Source of the DNA: Gambelia wislizenii | Lineage: Eukaryota; Chordata; Lepidosauria; Squamata; Crotaphytidae | Direction: 5' to 3' | Length of the DNA: 64,000 nucleotides | NCBI GenBank assembly: GCA_030847615.1 | Contig: JAUMIR010000001.1 | Span: 250,483,187 to 250,547,186 of the forward strand | Shown here: in pieces, positions 21,305 through 32,649 of the stretch | Position numbering within the stretch: the first letter of the stretch is position 1 | Layout: the number at the start of each line of letters is the position of its first letter | The notes under the pieces: generated by a model | What the model was told of the DNA's origin: nothing | Seen by the model: only the letters and a program-made list of their open reading frames with translations | The model's database searches: none | Program-made: the position numbers and the translations under genes

Positions 21305-22505
21305 GGGGAGTCTTCTCTGGGGGGAGGATGCCCCCATTTTGCTCTCACATAGCCATATCCTTGAAGAAACTCTTGCCAACCCATGGCCCACCAACCAAGA
21401 GCCCTGGTCTAATGAGCAGGGGTTGGAGGTTGGAGTACCTGCATGCAGAACTTGGCTCGTCCATACAAAGATGTCTGTGCTTATGGCTCTTAATGACAAC
21501 TTCTCCTACACAGTCTTTAATTCTCACTGTCTAGAAAATTGGTAATTCTTTCTTGTTCCACATGGGAATATAAGCATTTAAATCCATTACTCATGCTAGG
21601 ATTCTTGAATTTGTTCATGCTGAGGGCTACACACACACTTTTGTAGAAAGATCATGTTGCAAATGTATTTCTTTGGGAGTCCTGGGTATTTCAGCAAAGC
21701 TTGTGGGATTGGTCTCTATATCTCTGTTTGCATAACCCAATTAAACACTCATTTAAATTAGGTCAGAAATGGAAGATTAATTTGTACTTCTATACCATTA
21801 GATGGTTGCTAATTGGATTTTAATCAGTGTACTCTAATCAGTGTTCATGAAAGGAGATACCGTTCTGGTAGCAAAAGCTTTAAAACAAAGGTGGTTGTAA
21901 GGAGAGTTTGGAAAGTTTCTTCTAAAAATTAGTGATAGCTCCAAATGGCAAACAATTGTTTACCATTTTAGTTACAATTGTAAAACAATAACACTTTGCT
22001 TTTCCATTATTTAAAAAATGCAGATATACCTCAATTAATAAAGTAGACGTCTTTCTAGGCATGGCTTCTTTAACAGAAAATTTGGTACTAGAGACAGAAA
22101 TAATATGGGGAGAACAGGATAAGTCCCAATACCACAAAAGGAATGAGTTCAACATATTTCAGCAAACCTTTGTCCAGAATTAGCAAAGTGAACATGTGGA
22201 ATGAAACAACCAGGTAAGGTAAGCCTTGCAGAAGTAAACAAAAATATTTTGAAGCTTCTGCAGACCATTTGAATGCTGCTTTCAAAATGCATACATGATT
22301 TTTTCTTTTACTACCCTCCACTTTCCCTATGATTTCCATTCTAGTGGACAAACTCTCAGAGCTATACTTTAAAAAAACATGCTGGTTTTAGCTGGAGAGG
22401 CAGGCCTATCTGCTCTTACCTTTTCTCTCCATTTTGCTGTTCACGTATACTTGGTAATAGTTTCGGGAGGCAACTGCTGCTTACCTTGCCTGTTATAGGC
22501 AGGCA
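21305..22505. other. No gene recognised
   Basis: 21720-21850 is A/T-rich with ATTAAACACTCATTTAAATT and AATTGGATTTTAATC, without repeat hallmarks. No coding pattern in the region. Confidence 0.4.
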
Positions 22506-22511
22506 CACACA

Positions 22512-22821
22512 GGACTTTTTCAAATGGAGTAACCCTCTCCCCCGAGGAGGTTGGGAGAAGAACGGGGCTGTCGCACTTACAGAGCCCTATTTCAGACAGC
22601 CCTGTCCTCCTCTGTCCTCCTCCCAACCTTCCCCTGTGCTGTGGACGCCACTTTTTATTGATGGAGGTTTTCCATCAATAAAAAGTGGCGCCCGCAACAT
22701 GGGGGAAAGTTGGGAGGAGGATGGAGGAAGGCTGCGTTGTCTGAAACAGGGCTCTGTAAGCACGACAGCCCCATTCTTCTTCTGACCTCCTTGGGGTTTT
22801 TTACCCTATTTGAAAAAGTCC
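22512..22821. mobile_element. Foldback MITE
   Basis: Starts GGACTTTTTCAAATGG and ends CTATTTGAAAAAGTCC. The stem closes at CACTTTTTATTGATGG, loop, CCATCAATAAAAAGTG (about 22651-22686). ACA flanks both ends (22509-22511 and 22822-22824). The arms (AGAGCCCTATTTCAGACA against its complement) differ from those of the other foldback copies. Confidence 0.85.
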
Positions 22822-23078
22822 ACAGCTACAATAGGATCAGTTGGTGCAGAAGGTGATTCTTTTCCAACTCAAATGTTAGTGCATGTTTACTGCAGAGACA
22901 CTGCTGAAACACAACACTAAAAGTCTGTGTTTCTCCTGCCTTCCTTCACCATCCTCCCAATGCTGATGTTGCTAAACACTTCCAGCTGGACAGAGGAGGA
23001 GGAAGAAGAAAAGTGGGGCTGACCAGAAATAAAAAAGACTTTGTAAAAAGGAGCTTCTTTGTCAGGAGTTTGTTAACT

Positions 23079-23517
23079 CAGGGCTTGTCTACCCTACATT
23101 CTGGCCGGAGTATTCCAGCCCCAGGCATCCCCCCTCCCCATTACTTCCCCTTCCTGCCAGTTGTATCTTCTGAGGCCAGGAACAAGGTGCCTGGCTATGG
23201 TCATATGGCTGGGCACCTCAGAGTGACCTCAGCAGATGCGAGGCACACGACCCAGTTGGGAAATGGATGTGCCAGGCACCGTGCAGGCTGCATGTGTGGA
23301 CACCTCCCCATTGTGGTAATGGAACTCACCATTTCCTCCATTTTTTAATGATGTCTCCACTCCATTTTAAGGGGTATTTGCCCCAGATTCTCATCAGAAT
23401 TGCCTGGACATTGGACAGTTTGGACTAGATACAGGGCCAAAACCCTGTGTCATATGGACAGTTGGTTGCGGGAACGGGGGGGAAGCAATTTCATTTGGCC
23501 TGTGCAAACAAGGCCTG
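23079..23517. mobile_element. hAT-like MITE
   Basis: Ends CAGGGCTTGTCTACCCT and, inverted, TGTGCAAACAAGGCCTG. The inside has no coding pattern. Ends resemble those at 11234-11972. Confidence 0.5.
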
Positions 23518-23519
23518 AG

Positions 23520-24390
23520 GTATGCCTATAATCAAAATAGATACTTTCAATTACTCAAAACCCACTGGTCTGTGGTACAAAATGTTCCTTGTAGTGAGTC
23601 CACACACAAACTGTTAATTATAGAAGTCAGTTTTTAAAAGGCAGTGAAACTTGCACAACCAAAGTAGGGGTAGGGTTCCTGTAATATTTGGTGGCAGCAA
23701 ACAGTCTTGTACACTATAAAGATTTGTAGGGGCTCTTCTAGATTGCTCTAAAGAACTATGAGTTTCTGTGATACAGTTCCATGGGTTTTGCCAGTTGTTT
23801 TCACCTCTGCATCTATTAATTCCATTCTTTTTTGGTGGGTGGGGTCTATTGGTAGTGATCTGCACTAGGGCAGATCTCCATTAGGGCTTTTTGAAGCATT
23901 TTAAAACTGGGGCATGGCTTGCTAAGGTTGTACTATGGTTGGAAGGGCACATTTTCTCTCCTCTGAATTTTTAAAAAAGAGTTATAGTGCAAAAGTGCCA
24001 TCCTACAAGCACCACAGTTGTGAAAAGGGAAGCAACAGTGGCTGAGGTCCTGCATTGGGGTTGCTTAGTGTAAATCTACCTCCATGTAGTTAGTTACATG
24101 GTAGTTGCACTATGCCACGCTTCTGCTGTATATGGACACTGTGCAACGAACTCTGTATTAGCCGATGTACCTGTTTATTGTCCTACGGTGCAATGGGGAA
24201 TGGATAGTGGCTGTTCCTGCAATCACAGTAAATGAAGTGGTACACTGAAGGTACTGAAAAATAGTTACACACCATCCAAAAATGCACAATTCCATGGCTG
24301 AAATCTTGTTGATTAGTCCCAACTAGAGTAGATCCATTCCATCAATTGCTGAATAGTGAGTAAACCTGTAGATAACTGATTCAGTGTTGT
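23520..24390. other. No gene recognised
   Basis: No motif-bearing frame and no recognised repeat. Confidence 0.45.
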
Positions 24391-24394
24391 TGTT

Positions 24395-24810
24395 ATCTGC
24401 CTTCAAGCCAACTCTGGTTTTATTGGAAAATAAACATGGGCACATTCACACATGCATTCACACTAACAAGAAAGCACACAAGGCTAACGAAGAATCAAGG
24501 CAGAAATATTTGGATAGAGGAATAGATTCAGGGTAGATATGGGCTATAATTCTCAGTCCTGAAGATTTGTGTAGCAAAGAAGACTCAGGCAAGAATCTGA
24601 GGGTGCCACAGCAGTCTGGCAGAGTGACTGTGTATGAAGAACTGTGAACACTTGGCTATTGTTTGGGACTAATATTTATACCCAATTTCATATCCTGAAG
24701 GAGTATTTGAGTATAAAACAATGATTGGATGAGTTTCTCACCATTAAACAAAGAAAACTCTGACATCATTAATTGCCACTAAGGGCTGAGATATCAAAGT
24801 TGATGGGTTT
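24395..24810 (-). mobile_element. Possible solo LTR or LTR fragment
   Basis: On the minus strand, a TATA-like GGGTATAAATATT (near 24666-24678) is followed about 250 bases later by CCAATAAAACC (near 24418-24428). This is the usual spacing of promoter and polyadenylation signals in an LTR. Ends and duplications are not clear; no retroviral coding sequence is attached. Confidence 0.3.
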
Positions 24811-24819
24811 ATGGCAGCC

Positions 24820-25476
24820 TCCTTATTGTGGGAGAGGAAAGACATTTGTGGTGATAATGGGTGTCCCAGTCACTGTTTGTTTTGCAGTATGACTCACTGC
24901 CAAGAGGGGATTAGCACATTCCACATTGATGACTCTAATCCTAAAAGGCTCTGTTTAATTTCATCTTGGGCATTTTGGTTGGGAATTTCTAAGACATCTG
25001 CAATAGGTCCTGGAGGACCTTCACTTGAAAACCCAATTTCGGTCTGCCCTGGTCTACCTTAGACCTCATGAAATGTCCAATATTGCCAAATGATGAATTA
25101 TTGGAGGGGGGTGTAAGGCCAGGTAACAATTGTGTCAAACCCTCTCTGGGGTTTAATCTGAATTTTACGGGAGCTACTCAAGGTGCTGATCCCTGTCTCC
25201 CAAATAGATCTAGCACATCCTTTTGAAGTTCAGACTAAAATGCAGAGTGGATTTGCTGCTCTACTGACATAGAACTCACCCACTGCCAATATGGACAACT
25301 TGTGGCTTATTTAGAGAAGGTGTCACTGCACTGGCCATAAGCTGCCAACAGAAAGGGTGGGGGAAGAAGTTGACTAGCTGCCCATAAAACATCTAGGATG
25401 CAAAACACACTAGACACACTTCCAAATAAATTCAGGGGTAAAATTAGGTATCTAAATGTACTGCTTGGGAAAGAAA
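24820..25476. other. No gene recognised
   Basis: 25150-25300 carries a fragment of the unnamed repeat described at 3905 (GAAGTTCAGACTAAAATGC, ACATAGAACTCACC). Confidence 0.4.
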
Positions 25477-25531
25477 CATGGTTGGCTCTCATGTCTGTTC
25501 CTTAAAGGAACAGACATGAGAGCCAACCATG
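25477..25531. repeat. Perfect 27-bp palindrome, one-base spacer
   Basis: Left arm 25477-25503 begins CATGGTTGGCTCTC and ends TGTTCCTT. The right arm 25505-25531 is its exact complement, with one A between. It is not part of any repeat I recognise. The lack of mismatches points to a recent origin. Confidence 0.95.
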
Positions 25532-25539
25532 CTGACCTT

Positions 25540-27580
25540 GATGTCCTACTGAGGTCATTCTGTACATGGGTAAATGTTTCCCCTTGAGATCATCAGGACT
25601 AGAAAATAGTTTCCCTTATCCTGGATCAAGCCCATCTGTGTGTATACATGAAAAACTATGCAAATACAGCCAAAGTATTGTGCAAGCATGAATGAAATCC
25701 CATGCTGACCGTATGGCATATGTAAATATTAATGATAATTTGTTAAGCCCAAGGACAATTGAGACCAGTCATGAGATGGTTCATTAACTTTCTATTGTGT
25801 TTACATCTTCAAATGTCAATAAGGCAAGGATCTGGAACAGTGTTAACAACATAAAATACCAGTGAGTATGTTTCAATTGACTATAATTAATTCCTTGGGT
25901 GAGTTAGTACACACTTCCCAAGCAGTAATATTGTTTAGAGTTCAAGGCAAACACTTCTGCTCTTGTGCAATGAAAAAAAAAAAAAAGGAAAGGAAAATTA
26001 CAGAGTAAAGAAAAACAATTATCTCAGTGTTCATACGGTAATGTGTGAGACAGCCAATACTGAAAGATGCAGAGCTGGCATACTTACTCAGATGTATGGC
26101 TAACCTATGTTCAGTGGGCCTTTTATTTCCAGGCAAACATGCATAGGATTGTAGGCTTATTTTTCACTGAATGAGAGTGCACTAGAAATGTACAGTGTTT
26201 ATGTAGAGTTTCTTTTCTCTACCAACATACTTTATTTTATTTTTATTTATTTATTGTATTTATATCCCACCTTTCTCCCAAGATGAGATTCAAGGAGGCT
26301 TACAATAATTTTAAAAATACAGTACAACTAAAACATGCTTAACAGCTTTTGTTTGAATAAAACTGAGTTTCTGTTTCATCCTCACCTCTAAACATTCTGC
26401 CTTCTGCCTCCATTCCCCTGCTCCAGCCCCATAACAAACATTTGTTCCATAGTAGAGCACGGTGAGCCCCTCATGTGCATTCATGTATATGTGGACTGCT
26501 GCTGCATGCCCAGATCTGCGGACTGAGAACCCTTATACAACATTGGCATTAGAAAGCCGATTAAAGCAAGACATCTCTGACCTTGCATACTAACACCAGA
26601 CATAAGAGGAAAGCAAAGGGGAGCAGTGGCCCTCCCCAAAAATCCAGTGTGAATCAAGTCAACAGGGATTAGGGCTGCCAGAGTGAAAACCACAGCGCTC
26701 CTGCACCCCCCATTGTTTTTCAGAAGAGGGGAGTCTCAGCAGGTGCTACCTACTACCTGGTTGCATGACAAGCAGCACCTGCTGAAATATACATGCAGAA
26801 TGTAATGGAACAGACAGAATCCTAAACACAGGCAGCAACACAAGTGAACTGGAATCAGACAATATACCTTCTTACATTTCACAGATCAGAACTGAGGCAT
26901 GTATGGCCAAGCAACAGCAAAGTGTGGTCAACATGGCAAAAAGTATTAATGAGGAAGAACACAGCACTTAGGAGAAGCTGGAACGGTTCGCATTTGCCTA
27001 AGCCTACTGGGAAAGGAAAGACTCTGCCCCCTCCTCTCTCCTCCTCTCACTGGGTTGAGTACAAATTATTTTTGTTGTTTGAACTCAGTTTGCACCACCA
27101 GAGGTAAGCTGAGAACAAAGAGGGAAAGGAAGAGGAGGAGAGAGCAACTGGAACATTTTAAAAGCAGCTAAAAAAGTGGGATGACAGTGGATTAATGGGA
27201 ACCATTCCTGCCAAACAGAGACAGTTGAAGGATATGATGAGACAGCGATTCCAGCTTTAGTTAATTCCAGCTAAAATCTTATGGCTAGACACCTGTTACA
27301 CTACAATCGTGGTGGTGAGTGGAGGAAAATGGCCACAGGTAAAGTGGCCATGAAAGAAACAGGCTGCTCAGTCAGGACTAACAGATTTTGTCTGCCTTTC
27401 CTCACCACTGCTCTGTGACTCTAGCAAAAAGAGCACCCACTAGCATGGTGCACCAACATGATTTCTGGCCTATGTCTGCCTCATTGGAAAACCAAAGTAT
27501 GGTACAAAATGGTCTCCAAACTGCTTTTCTGTCCCTCCCTCTGCTAGGAAGGTGTCACCTTTGACAATCTGGTGAGAGAT
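25540..27580. other. No gene recognised
   Basis: 25974-25986 is an A run. 26225-26335 is a fragment of a common repeat with TATTTATTGTATTTATATCC and TTCAAGGAGGCTTACAATAA; similar phrases occur near 35020, 41590 and 46610. The rest has no recognisable structure. Confidence 0.45.
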
Positions 27581-27589
27581 TCCAAGGAC

Positions 27590-27780
27590 CTTTTCACATT
27601 ACACAACTGGCACATGATTTTACCTGCCATGGCTGCACCCTGTGAAATCCTGGGATGGGCAGCTAAAGGAGGGCCCTTTAGAATCTATAGCCAAAGAGCT
27701 CCTCTGGTGCCTCTGACCAAACTATAAATCCCAGGAGGATTCCACAGTAACACAACCATAGCAGTTAAAGTGCAATCTGT
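27590..27780. mobile_element. MITE of the 'AAATCCCAGGA' type
   Basis: GAAATCCTGGGAT and ATAAATCCCAGGA lie inverted around a middle with GAGCTCCTCTGGTGCCTC. The flanks TTTTCACATTACACAACTGG and AGTTAAAGTGC match the usual layout. Relatives are at 19935, 41365 and 42450. Confidence 0.55.
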
Positions 27781-27789
27781 CACATGTAC

Positions 27790-28640
27790 TCTCCGCACAG
27801 ATGGCAGTCTTGGACACAACAGAGACAGGCAAAAGATGACCAGTGTTTCTTGATACAGGAGTTTATTGCACACAGGAAAACAGAAAGGCTGGAGTCTCAG
27901 CAAAACAAATAAAACTTGTGTGCAAGTGATGCCTTGTTGAAGAAGGGACCCTGAGCTAAGCTTCCAAGCATATTTTATACTTTTTGCATTGCTATTAGCT
28001 TCTTTCAGTAAGCTTGAACAAGCAGGGATCACCAGCACTGAGGCCATGATATTGAGAACACAGCTGCGCTGGGCAGGGCACATTTCTAGGATGGAGGACC
28101 ATCGCCTCCCAAAAATAGTACTCTACGGTGAACTCGCCATAGGTCAGCGTAAGAGCGGTGCTCTAAAAAAGTGATACAAGGACTCCCTGAAACAACATCT
28201 CAGGCTTGGCCAAACTGATCACCAACAATGGTCCGCCCCGGCCTCACATCGGGAGGCATGGAGACGCACTATCCACAATGCTGCAGCCTTATTTGAGAAC
28301 TCACGCTGAACAAGTCTTGAAGAGAAATGACAACGCAGAAAGAATCACAACCCGGAAACATCACCCAAGGAGACCCTCTGCTGTGCTTTCTGCAATTGGA
28401 CTTGTTTATCTCAGATTGGCCTTTTTAGTCATCAGCGCACTTGCAGAAAGTGCGGGATGAGTCCTTCCTGAAACTTACGTTTGCAAAGAAAAGCCAGAGA
28501 GAGAGCTTCTTTCAATGATGTATTAGTCTTGATCACTTTCTACTTACGCCAAATTCTAATTAAACTTGTTTTTCTGCATTACCTGGAAGCAAGAGCAAAG
28601 CATATAGTAAAAACATATAGATACCTGTCCGAAACACACT
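27790..28640 (-). mobile_element. LTR-like sequence split by a LINE
   Basis: On minus, 28640-28501 reads as upstream sequence, and 28012-27790 continues it with a TATA-like GTATAAAATATGC and, about 120 bases on, GCAATAAACTCC, as in a retroviral LTR. The LINE at 28013-28500 lies between, flanked by the direct repeat AGCTTCTTTCA(G/A)T. No viral gene is present, so it is most likely a solo LTR. Outer ends are uncertain. Confidence 0.45.
28013..28500 (+). pseudogene. LINE 3' fragment, same family as 6598-7965
   Basis: A plus frame shows EQAGITSTEAMILRTQLRWA, GHISRMEDHRLP and LYGELAIGQRKSGA, the same C-terminal stretch as the LINE at 6.6-8.0 kb. Frameshifts follow, then the zinc-knuckle region and the 3' end GAAAAGCCAGAGAGAG. 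It is strongly 5'-truncated and inactive. Confidence 0.85.
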
Positions 28641-28664
28641 CCACTTTGAGTGTATGTACCTTAG

Positions 28665-31450
28665 CCTGAGGACCAGGGATAGTTTGGGGATTCTGCTAGT
28701 ATACTGACAACCCCGTTGTCTAGTAGACTCCCTAACCGAGCTGACACAGCTGGTCTCAGAGCTGCTGTTGGAGTCACCCAGACTTTTAGTTTGGGCGACT
28801 TCAAAATTCCACTTGAGACCAGCTTGACAAATCTGACTGGTGCGGCTCGGGAGTTTATGGAAACCATGACAAACATAGGCCTATCCCAAATGGTTGTCCG
28901 GTCCACACATTGTGCGGGTCATACCCTCAATGCGGTCTTTAGTACAGAGCAGGAATATCTGTGGGCGGAGGTTATAAAAACCACTGCATTGTCATGGACG
29001 GATCATTTCCTGGTCAAGACTGAACTAAGAGTCTCTTCCTACCCCACTGGGGGTGGTGGACCATTAAAATGGTCTGCCCTTGAGGGCTAATGGAACCAAG
29101 AGGATTCCAGAAAGCCTTGGAGGGTAACGCCGGTGACCCTGTCGAAGCTTTGGTTAATACCTGGAACACCGACCTTACCAAGGCTATCGACACGATCGCT
29201 CCCAAGTGTCCTTTCCAACCCGCTCCAAACCGTAAGCCATGGTATACAACAGAGCTTAGGAAAATGAAGCGGGTTGGACAACGACTAGAGCGCAACTGGC
29301 AGAAAACTCGACTCTTATCCGACAGGATTCGTCATAGGAACTTTCTTTGGTCCTATCGAGAGGCAATATGTGCAGCACAGAGATCCTTCTCTGCACATAT
29401 TGCATCTGCAGAGTCCTGTCCAGCAGAGCTGTTTAGGGTGGTAAGGGGGATGACGCAGGTTATTCCTGCGCAGAACCCGTTGCTTAACCCAACGACAGCC
29501 TGCTGTGACGCGTTTAACAATTTCTTTGCAGATAAAATCTCTCGGATAAGAGCCGACTTAGATGCCAGTAATTTGACACAAAACAATTGACGAGGTGTCC
29601 AGCAACTCCGTTGATGTAAGTTTACTGGATGAATTTCAATCCGTGAGTACCGCGGATGGGGACAAGCTACTTGGTAGGGTGAAGAAGACGACCTGCCCTC
29701 TCGACCCTTGCCCTTCATGGCTGGCCATCCGGGGGGGACTGCCTTGATGGTGTTCCTTAAGGACATCATCAATGCATACCTCAGGGAAGGGTGTGTTCCA
29801 TCTTGTTTAAAGGAAGCAGCCGTTAGGCCGCTCCTGAAAAAATCTTCCCTTGACCCCCTGGACATGAACAACTATAGGCTGGTTTCTATGTTACCATTCT
29901 TGAGCAAAGTGATCGAGAGGGCAGTTGCGCTTCAACTCCAAGTGGTCTTGGATGAAACCGATTATCTAGACCCATTTCAAACTGGCTTTAGGACGGGATT
30001 TAGAGTTGAGACTGCCATGGTTGCCTTAATCGACGACTTGCGTCTAAGCATTGACAGGGGTAGTGTGACCCTGTTGGTGCTTTTAGACATCTCAGCGGCT
30101 TTCGATACGATAGATCATAGCATCCTCTTGGATCGCCTGAGAGGGTTAGGAATAGGAAGCACTGCGCTCCAGTGGTTCTTCCTCTCGGACAGGTCCCAGA
30201 GGGTGTTGCTCGGGGACAGCTGCTCCAGCAGAAAGGAGCTTACTTGTGGTGTTCCGCAGGGCGGCATCCTGTCCCTGATGCTGTTTAACATCTATATGAA
30301 GCTGCTGGGTGAGATTATTCAGAGTTATGGGGCTGGGTGTTATCAGTACGCTGATGACACCCAGATCTATTCCTCCTTGTCCCGATCGTCAGCCTCGAAT
30401 TCCGATGGCGTCTCTCCTCTTAATGACTGTCTTAACGCAGTAATGGGCTCGATGAGGAAAAACAGATTGAGAAAATCCAGACAAAACGGAGGTGTGCATG
30501 GTAGCGGCCCCAAAACTAGGAGCTGGGTTGCAATCTCCAGTCCTGGACGGGGTCACGCTCTCCGTTAAGGACTCTGTTCACAGTCTGGGGGTGCTCTTTG
30601 ATTCATCGCTTCAGATGACTAGTCAGGTGAATGCGACGGTCAGGAGCGCCTGTTATCAGCTTCGGCTGATACGCCAGCTGCGCCATTTCCTGGAAGTAAA
30701 GGACCTCGAGACTGTGGTACATGCGCTGGTAACCTCTCGTCTAGATTTCTGCAATGCGCTCTACATGGGGCTGCACTCATCCTTGGTCCGGAAACTTCAG
30801 TTGGTACAAAATATGGCAGCCAGAGTGGTCTTGGGAACACCTTGGAGAGACCATATAACTCCAGTATTAAGATCTCTCCACTGGCTGCCTATCATTTTCT
30901 GGGCCCAGTATAAGGTGTTGGTTATTACCTTTAAAGCCCTAAATGGCTTGGATCCAACTTATCTCCGGAACTGTCTCCTCCCATACAATCCTCCCCGCGC
31001 ACTCCGGTCCTCTGGGAGGAATTTGCTTCAGCCACAAAAATCTAGGCTGTCTGCAACCTCCCAGAGGGCCTTTTCGGTAATCGCCCCCAAATTGTAGAAT
31101 GACCTGCCGAATGAGATCCGTCAGATGACAAGCCTGAGTAGCTTTTAAAAAAGCACTAAAGACGGATCTCTTTCGGCAGGCCTTTCCTAATTAGATCCCG
31201 GCCTCAGGGGATCCTGGCCTCTTTTAGTCCGCTGGCTATTTATTGTATTTATTGTTTTTAAAGGTGATTTTAGACAGTTGCTTTTAATTTATATTTGTTT
31301 AATATTTTTTTTATGGGGGAGGGTGGGGGTGGGGGGTGTTTAGGGATTTTTATCTGTGTTGTATTTTAATTTTTGTAAGCTGCCCCGATTGTTTTAACAG
31401 AGGGGCGGGGTATAAATAAATTTTATTATTTTTATTATTATTATTAAAAC
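28665..31450 (+). mobile_element. L2-type LINE, 5'-truncated and decayed
   Basis: A 2.8-kb plus-strand element. Its 3' end is typical of L2, GGGCGGGGTATAAATAAATT followed by a TTATTA tract. It begins inside the endonuclease domain and carries the whole reverse transcriptase in three frames (28716-29090, 29090-30568 with an in-frame stop near 29590, and 30492-31097). At least two frameshifts make it inactive. Neighbours are other repeats. Confidence 0.9.
28716..31097 (+). pseudogene. L2 ORF2: endonuclease end and reverse transcriptase
   Basis: Visible in order: LSWTDHFLVKTEL (C-terminal endonuclease, normally S-D-H), then LPFLSKVIERAVALQL, DISAAFDTIDHSILLDRL (RT palm, first catalytic Asp), CGVPQGGILSLMLFNIYM, and QYADDTQIYS (the YADD motif). 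After a frameshift near 30.5 kb come LGVLFDSSLQM, NALYMGLHSS and LRSLHWLPI, the usual C-terminus of L2/CR1 proteins. The protein would cut target DNA and copy its own RNA there. Broken by frameshifts and stops. An antisense frame at 29353-29871 is only a shadow. Confidence 0.9.
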
Positions 31451-31454
31451 TGGA

Positions 31455-32080
31455 GAAGCCTTCCAGAGAACATTGCACACAGGTCAAACTGACCCTGATG
31501 TACCTTTTCTCTGGTCTCTGTTTTGACCAAAATACTTTTAATTGGGAAAGGTGGGAGCTTCTCAGTGAGTTGTCATTCTTGCTGGTGTGATCATTTCACC
31601 TGCATGAAATGCCCGTCAAAATCCATTTTGTATAGGCCTTTCTGGTCAATGCTCTCAGAATCATAGTAGTATAACTGTGTAGTGTGAAAGGGACCAGGAA
31701 GCCCTTCACCTTCTTTCAGAACATAACCAAATGTATTATAGTACCTGGCTGTTCATTAGCTGCTCATTACACAAGGCAATACAAATTCACAATAAACATT
31801 TTTCCATTTACCAACGATGCAATCCTATTTTCTACTTATGCTGGCTGGATAATGATAGGATCACAGTCCAGTCCCATGTGCTAACATACATGACAAGGTG
31901 AGGTTATGATGGCATATAGAGCATTAATTGTAGTCAGCTGGACCTTTGTGTACGATGATCAAAGTTTCTAAAAAGGAAAGAAAAAAAGAGTAATTAGAAT
32001 TTAGGGATCATAACACTTCATTAACATGTTACCCCCATGAAGAAGCATCATGCATAGACAAAAGAATGTGCATATGTGTG
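31455..32080. other. No gene recognised
   Basis: Near 31655 the phrase AGAATCATAGTAGTATAACT then GTGTAGTGTGAAAG resembles the edge of a MITE like 41365. No coding signal. Confidence 0.4.
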
Positions 32081-32084
32081 TTTG

Positions 32085-32645
32085 TTGTGGTGTGCCTTCA
32101 AGTCATTTCTGATGTATGGTGCCCTTAAGGTGAACCTATCATGGGGTGTTCTTGGCAGAATTTGTTCAGAGAGATGTGAAGTCGGAGGCTTTCACGTCTG
32201 GCATCCATAGGTTTTCCGTGTTTATTTCTGGGCTGTGAGACTGTGTTCTGGAAGAGTTCATTCCTGATGTTTCACCTGCATCTGTGGCTGGCATCTTCAG
32301 AGAATCTCCAGGAACTAGCCATTCAAATACACACATTTACATATCCTCTACAACAAGGACTCACAGTATATAACCCCCCCACACCCCTATCCAACCATTC
32401 TTTGAAGATGCCAGCCACAGATGCAGGCGAAACGTCAGGAATAAACTTCCAGAACATGGTCTCACAGCCTGGGGAAAAAAAACCATGGAAAACCTATGTT
32501 CAGAGAGAGTTTGCCTGTGCCTTCCTCTGAGGTTGAGAGAGTGTGACTTGCCCAACGTCACTGAGTAGGTTTCCATGGCTGAGTGGGAATTCGAACCATG
32601 GTCTCCAGAGTCATAGTCTAACACTCAAACCACTACATCATGCTG
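32085..32645 (-). repeat. tRNA-derived SINE interrupted by a MITE
   Basis: On minus the head (32509-32645) has GACCATGGTTCGAATTCCC and GTGACGTTGGGCAAGTCAC. The tail part (32085-32174) has ATCAGAAATGACTTGAAGGC. A 323-bp element separates them, with an 11-bp direct repeat GTTCAGAGAGA on both sides (32164-32174 and 32498-32508). Confidence 0.85.
32175..32497. mobile_element. Palindromic MITE inside a SINE
   Basis: Inverted halves: CCTGCATCTGTGGCTGGCAT then CTTCAGAG on the left, and GAAGATGCCAGCCACAGATG on the right, with CCATAGGTTTTCC and GGAAAACCTATG near the ends. Both sides carry GTTCAGAGAGA, the likely target duplication. Similar elements with this 'GATGCAGGCGAAACGTCAGG' phrase are common in reptiles. 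Confidence 0.8.
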
Positions 32646-32649
32646 ACTG

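Noticed and set aside
29353..29871. 172-codon minus-strand frame
   Set aside because: It is antisense to the L2 reverse transcriptase and has no motif.
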